Assembly (NCBI GenBank): GCA_937859855.1
Contig: CALMAR010000169.1
Coordinates: forward strand, 1-15,071
Direction: 5' to 3'
From: an uncultured Kineosporia sp.
Lineage (GTDB): Bacteria; Actinomycetota; Actinomycetes; Actinomycetales; Kineosporiaceae
DNA length: 15,071 bases
Positions 11,751 to 15,071 of the stretch are shown piece by piece. Made by a program: the position numbers and the translations under genes. Positions within the stretch are counted from its first letter, which is position 1, and the number at the start of each line of letters is the position of its first letter. Under the pieces are notes generated by a model. That model had not been told where the DNA came from. It did no database searches and was given only the letters and a program-made list of their open reading frames with translations.

Positions 11751-14372
11751 TCAGGCCAAGTGCACCACCAGATCGGCCCGGCCCGATCCAGCCTGGACGA
11801 CCACCTCGGAGCCGCGAGCGGAGCGGCGAACCGCGTACCGCACGGCGTGCCCGTTCAGGGTCACCGAGCTCACTCCCGACCCACTCGGCAGCACCGCGCC
11901 GACGCTCAGCGCCACCCGCTTCAGGCCGTGCACCTGGACCAGCGTGCGCAGGGACGACGCCGAGGCCGATGCCCAGACGTCGGCCGAGCCCGGCCCCAGC
12001 CGGATCGAGTGGCCGGCCACCCGGCTCTGACCCGGGGGAACCTGCGGGACCACCTCGAGCCGGCCCCGGCCCAGATCGGGTGAGACGCCGAGCTGCTGAT
12101 GGATCACCGGCCAGAGCACCCCGTAGGCGCCCCAGGCCTGCAGCAGGCTGGACCGTTCGGTGAACAGTTTGTCGATGTTGGCCCCGAAATCCGGGGACGG
12201 CGCGATCTCCGGGCTCGCCCCGGGCTGCTCCCACAGCGACGGGTCGAGCTGGATCCGGGCATTGGCATCGGTGTAGAAGCGCTGCTGGTCTGCGCCGAGC
12301 CGGCCGAAGTTACCCTCGGCCACCGCCATGATCGCGGTGTTCAGCGAGAAGATGTCCCGCTCGCTGCCCACGCTGGAGACCTCGTCGTCACAGGCCGGTC
12401 CCGGATTGCCGGTGTCGGCCGTGGTCGCTCCGGTTCCGGTGTGGTAGAGCCCGTTGGCGCCGGTGTAGCAGGCCTCTTCCCGCTTGGCCAGCGCGGTCTG
12501 GCCATGCTCGTCGCTGGCCAGCGGCCGGGTGACCTGCCCGGGCCGGACCAGTTCGGCGTCCATCGGGGTGACGCCGATCCAGTGCCGCTGGAAGATCTTG
12601 GTGTTGTCGTTGACGCCGTTGTCCGGGATGTCCAGCGAATCGGCGTACTGGTCAGCCGTCTTCCCGTACCACCAGGCGTCCTCGAACGCCTTCTCCAGCC
12701 GGGACGCACGGGACGACGCCCACTGGTAGGTCGCTCGGTCGCCCTTGCTGGCGGCCAGATCGGCCAGATCTCGCAGCCCGCGGATGGTGTAGACGGTGTT
12801 GTCCAGCTTCTCCTCGCCCATCCCGGCCCGTTCCACGTTGCCCAGGCCTTCGGGCCAGCCGTCATTGTCGGCGTCCAGCTCGCGGTAGATGTAGCGCATG
12901 TTCCGCACGGCGAACGAGTAGAGGTCGTCGCGGAAGGCGTTGTCGCCGGTCCAGCGCCAGATCAGCGCCACCGCGCTGGGGAACTTGGCCGTCTCGTCGG
13001 TGTTGCCGGGGTCATCGTTGGCCCCGAAGTAGACCTGGCCGTCGGGAGTGACCTCGTGCACCACCTTGGCGCTGCGCTGGTTGACCACCTCGCTGACATC
13101 GCGCAGGGTGCGCAGATGGGCTTCGATCGGCTCGAACTGGCCGGCCGCCACCTCAGCGAAAGCGGTGTACTCGCCGTCCGTGCCGAAGATCCACGGGTAG
13201 TCCGGCCAGCCGGCTCCGATCCAGCGGGCCTTGGCCAGGGTGCCGACCGGCGCCGGGTAGACGGTGCCGGCTGCGGTCGGGCGCAGCTGGAGATTGCGCG
13301 ACTCCTGCACCGAGTCGGCCAGATTCTGCTTGTACCACTCCACGCTGCGCTGGAGCAGCCGGTCACCGGGCAGGTCGACCTGACTGTTGGCGGCAATCGC
13401 CCTGCGAGCAGCCAGCTTCGAGGCCAGCAGCCCGGCCGGGTTCTTCAGCGCGGTCGCGTAGGCGGCCTGCGCCTGAGCGGGCGACTGGTCCGAGCCGGCC
13501 ACCGCGAACCAGATCGGCACCGTCTGGCCGGCCGTCAGTTTGACCTGGTAGCTGAGCTGGCCGCCGGTCCCCTTCCCATACTCGGTGTCATCGCAGCGCG
13601 GCGGCTGGGTGGGAGCGTCGGGGCCGGAAGCCGGGCAGATCACTGCTGGGTCCTGTGGTCCGCGGAAGTCCGGGCCGAGCTGGTGCGCGCTGGGAATCAG
13701 GGAACTGCCAGCGAGTGCGGTCCAGTCATGGGCGGGTGAATTGGGCACATCCGGTGTCCCGGTGTCCCGGAACACCAACCGGCCCCGGCTGAAGGCGCCG
13801 GTGTCGGGCAGGTTGGCCTGCAGCTGGCTGGGATTGGTCTCACCCCACGGGTAGACCGACATCAGCTCGGAGTGCGCGTCGAACCTGAGCGTCACCGTCT
13901 TGGTGGTGGCCGAGGTCAGCGACAAACCGACCAGGCCCGCGCGCAGTCCGTCCGGCACGAAGTCGACCCGCGACGCGCTGACGCCGTCCAGCGCAGGCAG
14001 CTGCTGCCGGGTGTAACCCCAGCCGCTGGTGAAGCTGGTGGAGGGTCCGAACCAGGAGTCGCCCAGGCCGAACCAGACACCGTCCAGCAATTTGATCGGC
14101 TGCGACCAGAAGCCGCCCATCTCGCCCCGGGTATGGAAACCCGTCGCCGGATATCGACCGGCCTCGGTGCCCATCGCGAAGAACCGGTCACCGGTGACCA
14201 GGGCCCGGCGCTCATCCAGGCGGCTGGTCTCGGTCAGCTCCGGCGTTGCGGCCTGGCTCAGCCCGCCGGTGGCGCGCGAGGCGGCTGCGGCGCCGGTGCC
14301 GACAGTGGCGCTGCAGGTGAGGGCCACGGCGGAAGCCAGGAATCCGGCGGTGAGGGCTGGGCGAACGCGCAT
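11751..14372 (-). CDS. Secreted six-hairpin glycosidase (glucoamylase / amylo-1,6-glucosidase-like)
   Basis: This 873-residue protein has ATG 14372 preceded by GAGGAG. Residues 1-31 are a signal peptide (MRVRPALTAGFLASAVALT..., cleavage near GAAAAS). An N-terminal beta-sandwich region (about 50-300) precedes an alpha/alpha six-barrel catalytic domain (about 330-765), and a C-terminal beta region (770-873) closes the chain. Barrel signatures are 'WPDYPWIFGTDGEYTAFA' (389-406) and 'DADNDGWPEGLGNVE' (500-514), which resemble GH15/GH63 and glycogen-debranching-type enzymes; Asp399, Glu508 and Glu514 are candidate catalytic acids. Outside the signal, cysteines come as two likely disulfide pairs, 246/260 and 635/661, fitting an extracellular enzyme. 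It probably releases sugar from alpha-linked or other glycans; the linkage is not predictable. It is divergent from cheA and shares a 223-base intergenic region with it. Confidence 0.85.
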   Translation of the reverse strand: MRVRPALTAGFLASAVALTCSATVGTGAAAASRATGGLSQAATPELTETSRLDERRALVTGDRFFAMGTEAGRYPATGFHTRGEMGGFWSQPIKLLDGVWFGLGDSWFGPSTSFTSGWGYTRQQLPALDGVSASRVDFVPDGLRAGLVGLSLTSATTKTVTLRFDAHSELMSVYPWGETNPSQLQANLPDTGAFSRGRLVFRDTGTPDVPNSPAHDWTALAGSSLIPSAHQLGPDFRGPQDPAVICPASGPDAPTQPPRCDDTEYGKGTGGQLSYQVKLTAGQTVPIWFAVAGSDQSPAQAQAAYATALKNPAGLLASKLAARRAIAANSQVDLPGDRLLQRSVEWYKQNLADSVQESRNLQLRPTAAGTVYPAPVGTLAKARWIGAGWPDYPWIFGTDGEYTAFAEVAAGQFEPIEAHLRTLRDVSEVVNQRSAKVVHEVTPDGQVYFGANDDPGNTDETAKFPSAVALIWRWTGDNAFRDDLYSFAVRNMRYIYRELDADNDGWPEGLGNVERAGMGEEKLDNTVYTIRGLRDLADLAASKGDRATYQWASSRASRLEKAFEDAWWYGKTADQYADSLDIPDNGVNDNTKIFQRHWIGVTPMDAELVRPGQVTRPLASDEHGQTALAKREEACYTGANGLYHTGTGATTADTGNPGPACDDEVSSVGSERDIFSLNTAIMAVAEGNFGRLGADQQRFYTDANARIQLDPSLWEQPGASPEIAPSPDFGANIDKLFTERSSLLQAWGAYGVLWPVIHQQLGVSPDLGRGRLEVVPQVPPGQSRVAGHSIRLGPGSADVWASASASSLRTLVQVHGLKRVALSVGAVLPSGSGVSSVTLNGHAVRYAVRRSARGSEVVVQAGSGRADLVVHLA

Positions 14373-14511
14373 GTATGGCTCCTCAGACGTCTTCGGCTGG
14401 GCGCTGCGGGCACCGCGCCCCCCGCCGGCAGGACCGGCGAGCTGGCGGGCGGACCCGAAGGGGACATTTCCCCATCATCCGGCGCAGCGCAAGTGCGGGG
14501 GGCGGGACGGC

Positions 14512-14538
14512 TGATCGGCACATTTCGGGGCGTCTCAA
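14512..14538 (-). promoter_or_regulatory. FliA/WhiG-like promoter match reading towards the glycosidase gene
   Basis: On the minus strand TTGA (14538-14535), 15 bases, then GCCGATCA (14519-14512). The -10 matches seven of eight bases of the sigma-28/WhiG consensus GCCGATAA, with the normal spacing, but the -35 (TAAA consensus) is weaker. It would give a leader of about 130 bases containing a CGCCGG/CCGGCG hairpin (14423-14439). Confidence 0.35.
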
Positions 14539-14562
14539 GTAGGGGAGAGGCCAGCCCGATAA
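14535..14562 (+). promoter_or_regulatory. FliA/WhiG-like promoter match for cheA
   Basis: TCAA (14535-14538), 16 bases, then CCCGATAA (14555-14562). The -10 differs from GCCGATAA only at its first base. Transcription would begin near 14569, leaving a short leader with AGGAG (14586-14590) before ATG 14596. A flagellar sigma promoter is what a chemotaxis gene would be expected to have. Spacing is one base longer than the usual 15. Confidence 0.45.
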
Positions 14563-14595
14563 CTCTGATGACCGTTCGTCCTGACAGGAGCCCCG

Positions 14596-15071
14596 ATGGA
14601 AGCGATCGACGAGATCGTTGCCGAGTTCTTGGTCGAGTCCCATGAGAACCTCGACCAGCTCGACCGCGATCTGCTGGCCCTGGAAGAGGACCCCCGTTCG
14701 CGCGACCTGCTGGCCAGCGTGTTCCGGACCATTCACACGATCAAGGGCACCAGCGGCTTCCTAGCGTTCAATCATCTGGAAAAGCTGACCCACGTCGGCG
14801 AGAACCTGCTCAGCCGGTTGCGCGACAGCCGGATCGCGCTGACCGAAGAACGCACCACCGCGCTGCTGGCCATGGTGGACGCCGTCCGCGACCTGCTGGC
14901 CGACATCGAGCGCACCGGCGCGGAGGGCAACGCCGACCACACCGCCCTGCTGACCACTCTGGCCGGGCTGCTGGAGGACGACCCGGCTCCCGCTGCGCAA
15001 CCGTCCGCCGAAGCGCCGGCCGCGGCGGTGCCGCAGCCGCGCACCTCCCGGAAGCGCGCGGCGGCCAAGCC
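14596..15071 (+). CDS. cheA: Chemotaxis histidine kinase CheA, N-terminal part (truncated by window edge)
   Basis: The frame is open from ATG 14596 to the window end, 158 residues visible, with AGGAG five bases before the start. Residues 1-125 are an HPt (P1) domain: 'EFLVESHENLDQLDRDLLALE' (10-30), then VFRTIHTIKGTSGFL (42-56), in which His47 is the phosphorylated residue, and 'LEKLTHVGENLLSRLRD' (61-77). After about residue 128 comes a Pro/Ala-rich linker ending in a basic stretch. CheA takes signals from chemoreceptors through CheW, phosphorylates itself and passes the phosphate to CheY and CheB, acting at the inner face of the membrane. An N-terminal HPt alone could also come from another hybrid kinase, but the motif match to CheA P1 is close. 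It probably begins a chemotaxis operon to the right. Confidence 0.9.
   Translation, partial: MEAIDEIVAEFLVESHENLDQLDRDLLALEEDPRSRDLLASVFRTIHTIKGTSGFLAFNHLEKLTHVGENLLSRLRDSRIALTEERTTALLAMVDAVRDLLADIERTGAEGNADHTALLTTLAGLLEDDPAPAAQPSAEAPAAAVPQPRTSRKRAAAK

Noticed and set aside
12099..13739. 546-codon plus-strand frame opposite the glycosidase
   Set aside because: Antisense shadow. The minus-strand gene has a signal peptide, family motifs and a ribosome site, while this frame has none.
1..15071. CRISPR array, insertion sequence or toxin-antitoxin pair
   Set aside because: No regularly spaced repeats, transposase motifs or small paired genes of that type were found on either strand.

Overview
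This window comes from a high-GC, motile actinobacterium. The signs are strong G/C bias at third codon positions, a dCTP deaminase of the mycobacterial/actinobacterial type, a saccharopine-dehydrogenase-like reductase of the mycobacterial kind, what look like several leaderless genes, and a chemotaxis gene (cheA) at the right edge. The genus cannot be fixed from sequence alone; a flagellated soil lineage fits.

Layout. (1) Positions 1-1628 are the right end of an integrative element: the C-terminal tail of an unidentified gene, a small excisionase and a complete tyrosine recombinase, overlapping head to tail. They abut the 3' end of a tRNA-Gly(CCC) gene on the minus strand, which is the probable attachment site. 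The rest of the element lies outside the window to the left. (2) Positions 1757-5112 look chromosomal: a macro-domain protein (minus), and divergent from it a run of reductase, dcd and a protein of unknown function with a probable internal duplication. (3) Positions 5113-5740 carry no convincing gene. The last 150 bases form a structured leader with three consecutive hairpins ahead of a 976-residue secreted, cysteine-free, Ig-like repeat protein (5741-8671), followed by a terminator and a NUDIX hydrolase. (4) On the minus strand (9371-14372) lie three exported proteins: two paralogous alpha/beta hydrolases and an 873-residue six-hairpin-type glycosidase. (5) At the right end cheA starts on the plus strand, divergent from the glycosidase gene.

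How the parts relate. The xis/int/tRNA group is a standard site-specific recombination module. The dcd group is nucleotide and general metabolism without a clear common pathway. The secreted Ig-like protein, the two exported hydrolases and the exported glycosidase suggest a cell-surface or extracellular polymer region, but their substrates are not evident. The intergenic region between the glycosidase and cheA holds two FliA/WhiG-like promoter matches facing away from each other and sharing their -35 bases, which would tie the secreted glycosidase to the motility regulon if real.

No CRISPR array, toxin-antitoxin pair, recognisable defence system or biosynthetic cluster was seen. The less ordinary signals are the structured leader, the identical leaderless-start geometry of three genes, the duplicated unknown protein, the hydrolase pair with an apparent Glu where Asp is usual, a long nested inverted repeat at 11655-11719, and the back-to-back sigma-28-like promoters.
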